A DNA stretch of 64,000 nucleotides, taken from Emmonsiellopsis sp. PD_33 (taxonomy: Eukaryota; Ascomycota; Eurotiomycetes; Onygenales; Ajellomycetaceae). The DNA is taken from NCBI GenBank assembly GCA_032988165.1, contig JANTQF010000108.1, forward strand, positions 41,794 through 105,793. The letters run 5' to 3'. Of the stretch, positions 13,118-24,596 are shown piece by piece. The position numbers were made by a program, and so were the translations under genes. The first letter of the stretch is position 1, and each line of letters begins with the position of its first letter. The notes beneath the pieces were generated by a model that worked only from the letters and a program-made list of their open reading frames with translations, did no database searches and was not told where the DNA came from.

Positions 13118-16100
13118 CTTGGCTCTTAGGAATCTCCAAATACTATGTAACCCCCATGAACAATTCTCAGTGAACACCCAAGAAAGAATAAAGCCCTTAC
13201 TATCAACCAAGATGCCAATTACCAAGCATCCCCGATTTGACAAACTGGCCTGAACTCAATGGATCTAATCGGCAAACACGGCATCAAACCGTTCCTCTTC
13301 CTGCTAACCCCCAACGCATGTCAGGCGTATCTCAACTTTTGCAAAAAATCAAAATCTCCGTCCCAGCTAACTCAACCTCTTAGAAAAGAAGCCGACGATG
13401 ATGGTATCTGACTCATTCATCACACGGGACACCCGTCCTCGGGAAGCTGGGAAGATCAAGCGTTGATGCGATGCTGATGCTGATCGCCAGCTGTCAGGGG
13501 GGGAAAAAACACCGGACGGAACGGAAATAAGCAATAAAAATGCGCATATATACGGAGTATCTAGGCCAGGACAGGCCACTGACATCATTGCCTGAGTCAT
13601 GCAAATCTCGCCGAGCGCCGTTGCGCAAGAACCGAGATCATTTTGGCTGTGCAACGGTGTTTAGCGTATTGTGGCTTCCGCCCTTCAGCAGATGAGATGG
13701 ATCGGTAAGTTGTTAGTGAGGTACCTGAGGGGTACTTTGGAGAAGTACCTTTTTTTTTTCTTTTTTCGTATTCTGGTAATTTTCAGCGGCTGTGGCTGAC
13801 TTCGGGACTATATCCAGAAGGGGAAAAAGGGAGTTCAGCCCTATGAACAGTTTTAGTTGGTTGGTTATCCATGCCACGAGGGAAATGTGTTACGGGGTTC
13901 ATCAATCCATGCTGCCGTGCGTGTTACCAATGCGAGTATAATTGTTCCTGTGCTCCTCTTCTAGGATGGCGCATTTACTGGATAGGGAATCATTAGGCGA
14001 ATGAATTGGGGGTTGGGGGGACAGATCGTAGTCTTGGCCAGATTTATACCATGCATTAGATTTTGTACGCGTATAACTCCAACTTCCTTCTTTTTGCCCT
14101 TCCATCAAGTAAATTATATAAAAGTGTCATTTGTGAATGATAGCAAGCCGTTGTGACACATATCCCACCCTCCCAAAGACTGTGTATGGGATTAGAAACG
14201 GGAGAAGTAAATATCCCCCCCTACCCGCCCGGCACCGGTGAATTAGTAATTATTCATGTCGTACGGATTTCTTATCTAGACAACTGCAGGCCAAAAGCGG
14301 GCGAAAAATCAAAGGGCGGATGAGTCCCCGGGGCATACTACTAGGCTGAGGTTTGTAATAGATTGAGCACGGTAGCAGGGGGGTGTAGAAAGACGCAATA
14401 CGATCCCGAGTTTGGCTCGGTGATGCAATACCGTGTATGGAGGGCCGAATCCGCTGGGTTTTTGTCTGGAAGCCTAGTTTATCTCGGCTATTGAAGTTAT
14501 CTCAAGTCCGCTTGTCGGTTATAGAAAAAAGCTGCTTACACCAATATGGGGCCATTATGGAAAATATACCCGGGGCTAATGAGTAGTTATGGCCCCCGAA
14601 TTCTCCATGGTAGTCGCCGAGTCGGGCCGGTCGCTTCCACGCAGAAAGAATATATCTATTTTGCAAGCCAGTTTACCTCGTCATCTTGGGGAACTGTTAG
14701 TATTCGGCCCCGGCCCGCGATGGGAGTTGTTTCGGGAATTATGCAGGAATCTTTGTCATAGCGCTTTAACTATCTACTTAGCAACACAGGGCTAAGTTAA
14801 CCGTGCCTGTCCTGTAGGGCGTCGTTAAACGTCGCCGACGACGGCGGTATATAGCCTCCCATTGAAAAATTTGAATTGTTGAATGTATCCTGTAAAATGC
14901 AAAAATTCAGGTTTCCATGCCCCTCGGTTTCGCTTACGTGGGCGTGCGGTGCAATACGAAATACAAGGCGCGCTCTCAACATGCAGATATGGATGCCTGG
15001 ATTTGTCCTCTCTCAATGGAGACAGGGAACGGAATGGTTAGGTTCATGGCGAAGTTAGAATATGCTGTCAAATAGACATAGCGGATGGAAGCAGAGTAGT
15101 AATCAAAGAAGTTAAAAGAGTATGGAAACTGTTCTCCACCAAAAGCTTAACTAAACTTAATAACCCAAATAACTTTTGAAGCTCCGTTTCTATTTTCGGC
15201 AACATGACGGAATTCCGAGACCATAGACCCCAGCCAAGCTGTGTAGTTTGATCCCTTGCGTTCTTGGACTGGGCGGAGGAAAAGGTCTGTCTTCAGTAAA
15301 CTGTCCATGGCAAATTTATTTAGATGCAAAATATATGCGCATATGACTAAAAATAGCAGACCTTGTCGTACATTACATACGGAGTACTCCCAACCCGGAT
15401 TGTCTATTATCTCGAGGATATGCTGCCTCGCAAGGCTATTCAAGGAACGACTCTATTTACACCAGAGCCACTAGGATTACCCCAGTTTTAAGCAGTTGAA
15501 TAGTCCGATCCTTTACTAACTTTGGATATTTAGGGATCTCACGGCAAAGATAGCAGCCAATCCGTGCTCCAGACAACCGCGCGGATTATATTGGCCAATC
15601 CATGTCCTTAGCAGGCCCAGAAAATCCAACACTACCGTGCCATCATGATCCAGGTACACGGTAGTTAGTTGGACCATTTCGTCGGAGACATTGTTGTACA
15701 GCCCTACTGCCCAAAATAGTATATAGATATCGGTGCTGTGATTATTTTAATTGGTTGAATATTCAGATTTACTTTGTTTTCTATTCGTACAGGTAAGACA
15801 ATTTAGGTCAAAATATATATTATTCTATTGCTCGGTGATAATTAGTAGAGCAAGGCATCTAATAATAAATACATATCAATAGCTGATTGTGCTATGTCAA
15901 GAATGGTCCCGTATGAATGAATACTGCCTCCCCAATTGACGCCGGAAGCGCTTGATAGTATTGAAGATACTCAAGCAAACAATAGCGGCGGCACTGCGTG
16001 TGTCAATTCAACATTCAGTGATTTACGTGCCACCCCTTTGACTGAAAGTTGGATTATTCAAACTCCTCACTAACCTCCTAGCTGGGCCGGGTTTTCCTTT

Positions 16101-19100
16101 GTCCCACTTCCTTTCATGTCTGTTCTATTTATTACTTCTCTGAAACAGTATTTTTTTAAAATCAGCCAACCATATTGATTCCGCGTACTAACTAATGTAT
16201 TAACGACGTTCCACGTGGCGCATTTGGCATGGCGTAAAACAGACGCTGTGAGACGCGTTTGTACCGCCGTTCAAAAGGCACGTTATCTTTTCCTTTTTCC
16301 CCCAGCAAATGCGCAGGTCGTACAAGACCGTTTGGCGGGGAAAGAAGGGTATGAAAGCAAAAAGAATATATCATAAAAGTACGGGGGCGAAATAAGAATT
16401 GATTGAATAATTGTTTTCGTTTTCAATATCGCCGTAAATGGATTTGATTTCTTTCAAGTTTTATTGGACTGGGAAATATATCAACATCATGCAACCGGCT
16501 TATTTTATTTTGTTTGTAAGCCCGTTTCCACCCCGTTTTCTCCCATGGAATAAAATAGTTCGCCTGGCTTCCTTGCATCAATGCGATCACGTCTGTTCCC
16601 GCTCCTGCAGCGGAGATCCAGATCCAGATCCAGGTTCCTGCATACCTGTTCGCATTCGCAACGGCGTTTCAAAACATACCCCCCGGGCCCCAACTGACAA
16701 AGAGGAATAGTAATACAGACGCGCCGAACCCGATCAGATGAACTGTTCATTGTTGACGCCGACCCAATTTTGTAAGCGTGGCCCCCCGGTCGGGCTTCCG
16801 GCCCCATGAGTCTCGGATTTTTTTTTCATTGTCTCAGAAACTTATATTCATTCATACTAGGACAAAAAAATAATCAAAATAATCAAATTAACTCAAACTC
16901 GAAACCATCCGCCTCTTCTGCGTGCAATTGCAATTGACCGATTAATTTTGTATTTTGAAATTAGTCGTGATCATGAGCCCCCCGTATTCGATTGATTTAT
17001 TCTACTCCGCGTATAGAGAGGCCCAGCCCGCCCCGTGCGACGGATGCACCGTTTCAGCGGCTGTATGCAACGGAAGTAACATTTAAATTACCGAAACTCC
17101 GTTTTTCTTCACGGAAAATTGCATCAGCCACAGGATCTGAGCTCAAACGGTCTCGTATATTTTAGATTTGACGCTCCAACGCGCCCTATCGATCCCACCA
17201 AACAAAAAATAGCAATAACCCACTGTAATTGGGGCCCACGGACCATCATCCATCATCCATCTAATTTAGCGCCGGTCCTATCCCTCAAATCAAAAGTAGT
17301 GTACGGAGGAAACGTCAAAAAAGAAAGTGCCCAAGCCACAGACTCCAGTTGCAAAGTCCCACCAGCATCTTCAGCCCGTAAAATTGGAAACCAATGATCG
17401 AATGGCAACTGGCAGATCAAGGGCACTTCACCAGGCGCTAGCACGCCTAGCTCTACCACCTTAAGTTAAAATCCGAGATGTGTCATGACATGCGTTAGTT
17501 TCTCGCCTTTTGTGGAATTCGTCCCCCCGTCTGACAGGTTAGCGGGTGTCAGGGCGTTTTTCCCATTTCCTGTTTCGGTAATGAGTGTGGCTGCTGAGGG
17601 ATGTTATTCTTGGCAAGGCTGTTTTTTGCTTTTTCGCTTCTGGTGCGCGTGGGCGTTTTGCGTTCACTCGGCCAGGATCCATCGCGAAGACTTGATATCA
17701 TCTTACGCTGCGTCTGAATATTCCAGAGCGTAGTGGGGGGTTCCACACGGCCGTATTTGTTTTGCTCTACAGGGCCCAAGCTCGGCATATATTTCCTGGA
17801 ACATTGATTTTCAGCAGGGAATGGAATTGAAATAAATCGATCGACAGAGACCAGACCAACTTGATAAGGTTGATTTATCGTGTTCGGCGTTGTCCGTGAA
17901 ACGAGTTGGACGAGAGAGTTGGTCATATCGTCCTTCGTGTTTTGCTTGGAAGTGATCCCAGCGCTGAGATGCAATTGGGTAGATCAAGGGAGGACGTGGC
18001 ATTGGGATGATTTGGGGGGGGGATACTCAGCCATTCAGTTCGTGATGAAGGATAGACTACATATTTTAGAAACGAGTTGCAAAAACAAGAAAGGCAGAAG
18101 AATAACATGCTGTCAACACTGGATAAAACTTGCACAAGAATGATTCATAATGAGTTAGGGCTGGTCTGGCCCAATCCGGACTAGCGCTAGGCTAACCTTA
18201 AACCAGGCATCCACTTTCTATTTTTAAATTTAACCTCAGCCCCGTGACATTTGCGGCTGAAACACGTGACATCGAACTGTGGCTTTATCCCAACTGCAAC
18301 CGTCCCATCTGTATTATTCAGAAAAAAGTCAGCTTACGGATGTCCTCATCCGCGGAATGAATATCACCGAGTATGGAATAATGTAAGCATAAAAAAGGGA
18401 CCCGAAACACACAGCTCCCACCCGATTACCAAGCCGAAGCATCCGGGCAAAAAAATAAAAAGAAAAGTACCCAGAAACCCCCCCTGCAACGAAGCCAGTT
18501 CTTAGTCTTAATTTAGACTTCGGTGCCTGGGCCAGGTCGTTGACCCGGCCACATCCACCCATCCCTCCATCCTGGATCCCCATCCCAATTCGAAAACGGG
18601 AATAACAATGACTCCGAATTTGAATTCAAGGCTTAGCCCCTCCACTCGGCTGCCCCCCCAACCCACTCCGACCAGCCCCCCCTGTGTAGCCAAGGGTAGA
18701 TTAGTAGATGGAGGAGGGGGAACGGCGGGGCGGGCCCAGCAGGGCCAGTAAAAGGAAGAGAGTGGAAACGGGATTAGAAGAGTGTGGTTCCCCCAAAGCG
18801 TGGCTTGTACGCAGCACGCTATGTTTGAACCCAGACACAGATCCAATCCAATCCAATCCCGGGGCACGGGGGAGGGGGGCCGCAGATTGGAACCGGTGCC
18901 GTGCCTGCTTCTTGTTCGTTTCGTTTGTTTGGGAAATGGAAAATAATACTAGCGGCGTTTTCCGTTTATGTTTTTTTATATTTTCGTTTACGCTTATGCT
19001 TATTCTGATGCTTTGCGCTCGCTCTCTTTTGTTTGGCGCCGTTTTGGTAAAAAAAAATTGTTCGTTTTCGTGTTTTTTCAAAAAAAATTATTATGGATAC

Positions 19101-19229
19101 CTTCAGGCCCAGGCATGCCAGGTATTTTTTATGTACTTACATCCGATCCGCATTTCGTTTCTTGTCGATCTAGGCAGGCAGGCAAGGGTAAGAAGTAAAA
19201 GACACACATGAGGTTCGGAGAAAACGGGC

Positions 19230-19238
19230 TATATATAT
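19230..19238 (+). promoter_or_regulatory. Possible TATA box of the GRGGYN gene
   Basis: TATATATAT lies about 290 bp before the ATG at 19526 and is followed by a pyrimidine-rich leader (about 19250-19420), an arrangement seen at strongly expressed fungal genes. Position and composition are the only evidence. Confidence 0.35.
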
Positions 19239-19525
19239 GGCGACAATATCTTCCCTTTTTCCTCCTCTTCCACTTTTCATATCATCATCACATTTACAAT
19301 ATTTTAATATCCAGCCTCTTTCGCATTCTTTCGTTAAAGAAGGTATATAATAATTCATATCTTTCTTGCATTCATCTTTTAGCAAGCGAAATCTTTTTGA
19401 TTCTTTCTTGTCTCGTCTTTTCCCACCTGCTTTCGATCGAACCTTATATTGATCTTTGGATCCACCTCTCAAACCAGACGAAACCGATTAATCAAAAGAA
19501 GAAACACCTCAACGAAACAAACCAC

Positions 19526-19844
19526 ATGGGTCGCGGCGGCTACAACTAAAACATCGAACAACTCAGTCTTAACTCGAACGACAGAACAACCGAAGAAACA
19601 GTCGCAGATCGCTCAAGCGCAACCGTCCTCAAGAAGCCGCATATCCAAGGCTAAAACAACCAACACGGCCAAATTCAGCGGTATACCTCGCGACATTTCC
19701 TCTTTTATCCAAATGCAAGCACCTATGGGACGTGGTGGTTACAACGGTCCCAGTGAACGAGCTACATCTTCAACCTCCACAATATTATACATGCAGGGAC
19801 GCGGCGGGTATAACGGGGAGAACGATGGGGATAGCGACGATTAA
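19526..19844 (+). CDS. GRGGYN-repeat small protein (DUF3602/Par32-like), needs a +1 frameshift
   Basis: The ATG at 19526 opens MGRGGYN and meets TAA at 19547-19549. If the T at 19547 is skipped, the frame starting AAA at 19548 runs open for 98 codons to the stop at 19842-19844. That frame contains two further copies of the motif, MGRGGYN (from 19725) and QGRGGYN (from 19794), and ends in an acidic tail. The joined product is 105 residues, rich in Ser, Thr, Gln and Lys. Repeated GRGG-(Y/AG)-N motifs are the hallmark of the short disordered DUF3602/Par32 family, whose yeast member takes part in TOR and nitrogen signalling. The start has a good context (CAACCACATGG-like). The shift could be programmed (AAC-TAA-A), a real indel making a pseudogene, or a base-calling error. 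I found no intron that fixes the frame. It converges on the GTPase gene 195 bp away. Confidence 0.6.
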
Positions 19845-20039
19845 TAGCGGGAAGAGGGGCGGGGGGCGGAGGAGGTAATAGTGTTCGGTTCCGTGGGGAG
19901 GGTAGGACAGGAAGGGTCGGTGGAGGGTATACCGGCGACACGGAATGTCTAGGACTCGTTTAAACGATGATATGCCGGCGTTTTGCTTTCCGGCTGCGTT
20001 TATTTCATCTTCAAGCAGCGACGAAGCTGAAGACTCCTT

Positions 20040-22119
20040 TCACTTGCCGACACAGAATCTATACGCGATTTCACTGTCAGTACTCCGGCAACAGACAAGA
20101 AGAAAGCCGGCAGCAGCTTGGGAAGGAATTACTTTTCGAAAACGACGCCCAAGACATCCTCCACGTCCCCACTCTCACCACGGCCGGTAATTTTCGCAAG
20201 ACAGTCGGCGGCAAATCTCAGATGCTCGGCCGCCGTTACGATGTCCACGTTCACCTCAATTTGTTCAGCGTTTTCAGCATTTTCAGGCGTTTTGCATGTT
20301 TGGGATAGAAAGTCGTTTAAGTGCAGGACACAACTTTGTAGATTAGAACTTTGTCGATGCGTGACTCCCAATGAGTCTTCCCAATATGATTGATCAAACT
20401 GGTCATTTTCGTTTTCCAATTCAGATGGTGTTGCAATTTCTTTGATTGTGTCGACTAATCCATTAAGCAGAGCCTGAATATTGCCTGGATCTAGGTCCGT
20501 CGATTGATCGTTCTTGGCGTCTTTGCATGAAATTTGGAAGATCCGGTCTCGGGGAACCATAGGCAGGAGTAAGGAGATCTTCTCGACGGATACATTAATG
20601 ACTGCTTCCCGAGTTAAGTTGTTATCCGGATCCGGTGAAATGTTATCCACTTTGTTGACGGCTACTATCACTTTCTTGCCCAAGTGAACACATTTTTCCA
20701 GGACATCAGAGACATCGGTTCCCAGGGATACACTAGAGTTCCCTGGCTGTCCGTCCTTATTCTCGACTGGTAGAAGAACAACGACGATATCCGATTCCAA
20801 GGCGCGTGCTTCTGCCCTTCGAATTCCCTCCATTTCAACAGCCCCTAATTTTGCCTGGCTAGGGTGGGAAGTCTCGGATCGGAGGCCAGCCATATCTCCA
20901 AATCTGCAAAAGTATCCGCGAAGGTCGATCCCAACATCCACAATATCTCTAGTAGTTCCCTCCTCGCTGCTCACAATCGCGGCTTCTCTACCAACGATCC
21001 TGTTCAGCAATGAACTCTTGCCAGCATTCGGAGCACCTAGAAGGGCGATTTTCACTCCATTGCGCAGCAGTTCACCTTTGGACGCATTTTCCACATGTAG
21101 GTTGATTTGTCGTAGCAGCTTGCCAATTTCGCCGGCGGTAGAGGTCATGAAATGTTCCGTTGACTCGTCGAAATGCTGGTCCTCTGAGAAATCGATCAAC
21201 GCTTCCAGCTCTCCGCGGGCATAAAGAAGCTGTTGGCGCCAAGCCTCGTATCTTGCCGCGAGAGAATTAACTGTTCCTCGCACAGCTAAACGGCGTTGTT
21301 GCTCAGTCTCCGCGGTAAGGGTGTTCCCGAGGGCCTCGATTTCGGGGAGGGATAAACGATCGTTGAGGAAGGCTCGACGGGTGAATTCGCCTGGTTCAGC
21401 ATATCGAATCTCATTGTTCGTGGTCGTGGTGTTTGCGCATTTAGGGATCGCATTCAGGACCGCCTTGATAACGGCAGGGCCGCCGTGGATATGTAATTCG
21501 AGAACATCTTCGCCGGTGACTGTCTTCGGGCCAGGGAAGTAAAGAACCATCGCACCGGAGTCCAGGACGGTGTTTGCTGACGGAGGTAGTAAAGGGTCGT
21601 AAAGGGCACGAACGCAGGCAGTTCGAGGTGCCGGGAGAGGGCGTCTAGGGCAGAGGGCATGATAGATCTAGACCGCGAAAAGGAAATGGGTTAGAGAGCA
21701 GCCAGCGGGGGGGGATTAACTAAGCCTTGTGGGCGAGGGCAACAAACCTCTGCACAAGATGGCCCTGATATGCGAACGATGGCGATAGCACCCCGGCCGG
21801 GCGCTGTTGATAGCGCGTATATCGTGGGCAGCGACCCACCGACCCCGGACGTATTCCATCGCCGTGTCACACAAGGCGAAGAGACCTTCAACGGGTTCAG
21901 TCTCAACTCCCGCTTTCCCTTAAACGTATCCAGATAACAGAGGCGGGGCCATGATGGGCGTGGGTTGAGTGCCCATCGCAATGCCGAGAAGGGATACCTA
22001 CGCATGCGCAGATAGAAGTCCGCAAGCTTGGTGGTTGCGATGCTTCGACTTTGATGGAGAGAAGCAAGGTTGAGGTGGAGAGGTTTGAATCTGCGGCACG
22101 TGATGCGCTTATTCAGCAT
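20040..22119 (-). CDS. mss1: Mitochondrial tRNA-modification GTPase, MnmE/Mss1 family
   Basis: With the MTO1/GidA partner this GTPase makes 5-aminomethyl-type modifications at the wobble uridine of mitochondrial tRNAs. Exons on the minus strand: 22119-21748, 21667-20133 and a 19-nt last exon 20058-20040, giving 641 residues. The N-terminal domain starts at TIYALSTAPGRGAIAIVRISG after a presequence rich in Arg/Ser/Leu. Next come the folate-binding region with GEDVLELHIHGGPA and GEFTRRAF, then a G domain with GAPNAGKSS (P loop), GTTRD, DMAGL (G3) and NKVD (G4). The C-terminal helical domain ends FCVGK, the conserved C-x-G-K tail; it is reached only through the small last exon (GAAAA|GTAATT ... 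GTATAG|ATTC). Start uncertain: another in-frame ATG lies at 22140, and part of the first 100 residues could be intron. Confidence 0.93.
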
Positions 22120-24596
22120 GCCAAGGCGGCTCCACACCATGGGCCGTGCGTTTATGCTTAATTTAAGGTTCGGACACTCCGTCGTCACGGATCGGGTACC
22201 TTAATTTCATGGAGATGTCAACCTTAATTTATCATGTTTCTGTGGAAATGTGATACTCCTGCAAAGGGACGGTTGGGTATTGAGTAGAATGTAGGTCTTA
22301 TTAACCTATTTTCCACGAAAAATATTCCTTCTTTCTAACGGGACAACTTGACTCTACAATAGTATTACCAGCAGTAGGTTCCATGAATGCATTCAGTAGG
22401 GCATAGTATTAGAAAGATGGGACTATGGGGAATAATATACTACTCAGCTCCTGAATCTACAGTCCTATGCCTTGGCAATTGTCCAAATAATGTCAGACTA
22501 AGCCGAGCTAAGAAACGAACACATCTTTAAAGTTTTCTGATTTATGTTTGATTATTTGTTGTTTTCATTAATAGATATTTATCAGTATGTCGCTGTCAAG
22601 ACCTCAACCCAGCTCTTCGCCAGAATATTGAACATTAGCTTCCCAGTTATATCACACCGTCATGCACGAACGATGTTGCAAACCAATAACAGCTTAGGGG
22701 AAGTAGGTTGAAAAGGTAGGATCCCCCCAGTCACAGGTACGAAAACTTATCACAACAATGCCCGTCGTTCGCCTTTCCGCCGTAATACTCAATCGCCTTC
22801 TTGTCGCAAATCCTACCCGGACGTTGTATAACATGGGCGATCCGTGTCGGCCATGCAGATGCCGTTTGCGCTCGGACGGGCCCACTGATTCTCCAAGCAA
22901 ACGAGGGGGTGGGCGATAGTACGAACAGCACATCGTGGGCAGGATTCTTCAGGATTGGCTCTGAGTGGAATTGGTACTTGTCGTTCGGCCCTGCGGGGGA
23001 AGAAACCCGGCCAATAAGGTCAATGGTGTTCGGGGGAAAGAGCAAATATAAAAGAAGGGCACCGCGAGGGGCTCGCCCATCGTACATTAATATGAACAAG
23101 ATGAAGCAGAAAGTTGAAAGATAAGTCTTCCTGGAAGTGACAAAAAGACAGATTGGCTTGATACGTCAGCACCTTCAACTAGGTGAAGGAATTGGCCCGA
23201 GGAATATCCGGGCAGAAGGAGTTGGCGCGGTGCTATTAAGCTATGACGGGGAACACCTTATCCGAATCGTGAGGGCGAAGAGGCTGCCATATCCCTCAAG
23301 TTAAAGCGGCAGAGGGAAGAATTAAAACCTCCATCGTATATACAGTTACCACCTCACTCTTTCCAAAGCTATCAGCATCGCAGCGATCCGGATGACAGGT
23401 TTATTGCGTACGGATCCGCCAGCGTGAGCTAATGGGACGGCGAAATTGTACAGGCTGCGAGTTATGTTGGCGTTCATGTACAAGTACAGTTTTTGCAGCA
23501 TCCTCTAGGGCGAATGAATATGGAAGACATCGAATATAATCGGCCCTGAATGGAGAGGTTGGCGGACACGCGAACACCGCCGTTACATATCGGGACGATG
23601 GAGCCTTGCTACCTTAAGTATTTTGTCGGGGAGGATGAGTTGGCCAGGCGCGGAAACATGAGTCTCTGCGTACATCATGCGCATTCACGCAAAAGGCCAA
23701 CAATTTGTAAAAAATAAACAAGAAAACAAAGTCTGCATTTCCCTGCCTCCGTTATCCGAAGGAAGTACAACATCCTCCGAAATGTGTAACACACCACCGT
23801 GACAAAGCGGGATAGGCGTCCGAGGTGGGCGTCGCAAATAACGAAACCCTGGTCCCAAAGGAGCCACTCAAGACTACGATGGATCAAACAATCTCCATGG
23901 ATAGAAGGCCCTATATGTGGAACGGGGCGGCCGAGCTCTATAGCACCTGAAGGAGGAGACTCTAGGCGAGGCAGAGAGATGCTGGAGTAAAGTATCGCAA
24001 ATGGTGCGCGACTTGGAGGACGGGTCGCCCGGCAGTAAAACGGGCAGAACCATGTATGAACGGCAGGAAAGCGAACAGGGTGATAATGAAAGACAAAAGA
24101 CGCCAGCCCAAATGAGCTTAGGTAACCTGCCGTTGGCGTCTCGGATCGCGGTGGGGGTGATAGGAAGACCCCTAGAAGTGCGCGGGACGTACGAAAGATC
24201 CCGAATCACAGTACCAGGAGTGCCAGGGAAACACTGGGAAAGAAATAGAGGGCGTTGCAAGCAAATGCTGCCGATGCCCTGAGCGTTCTAGTTGAGAAGA
24301 CGAACGAGAAAAAGAAGAGATTATGGGTTCCAACTTGTGGCAGCAGCCGGGAGGGGTATGTATGAGGATTGCGCTGCAATACCGTCAATTGCTGCCACTG
24401 TAGGAGGCGATGGACAGCGGTAAACACAAACCACACCCAAGGCTACGGTATGGTGAAAGATGATCAATCTGAATCTTGATAGTGCTTGGATGTATCTGGG
24501 GCGAGCCATTGTGACAAAATGGATGGCCCCGGTCTGTTATAAAGAAGCCCGTGGATGTTAGAGTCATTGCAGGCTATAGTGTAGAGGGGAAAGGCT
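22120..24596. other. Intergenic between the GTPase and the F-box gene
   Basis: About 2.5 kb. The left part is the GTPase promoter side and the right part the 3' side of the F-box gene. Frames of 60-128 residues at 22694-24567 mostly lack an ATG start, overlap on both strands and show no domain. I see no RNA gene or repeat. Confidence 0.55.

Larger units (their letters stand above)
11950..19525. other. Long gene-poor region between the formin and the GRGGYN gene
   Basis: About 7.5 kb with no gene I can support. The first kilobase is T/C-rich and reads like the formin 3' UTR. From 13.3 to 19.2 kb every frame is short (up to about 170 residues) and unrecognisable, and no set of short frames joins into a family I know. 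Two copies of an ACGGAGTA-type motif occur near 13552 and 15379. Part of it is presumably the promoter of the gene starting at 19526. A long non-coding RNA or erased transposon remains possible but I see no direct evidence. Confidence 0.55.
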
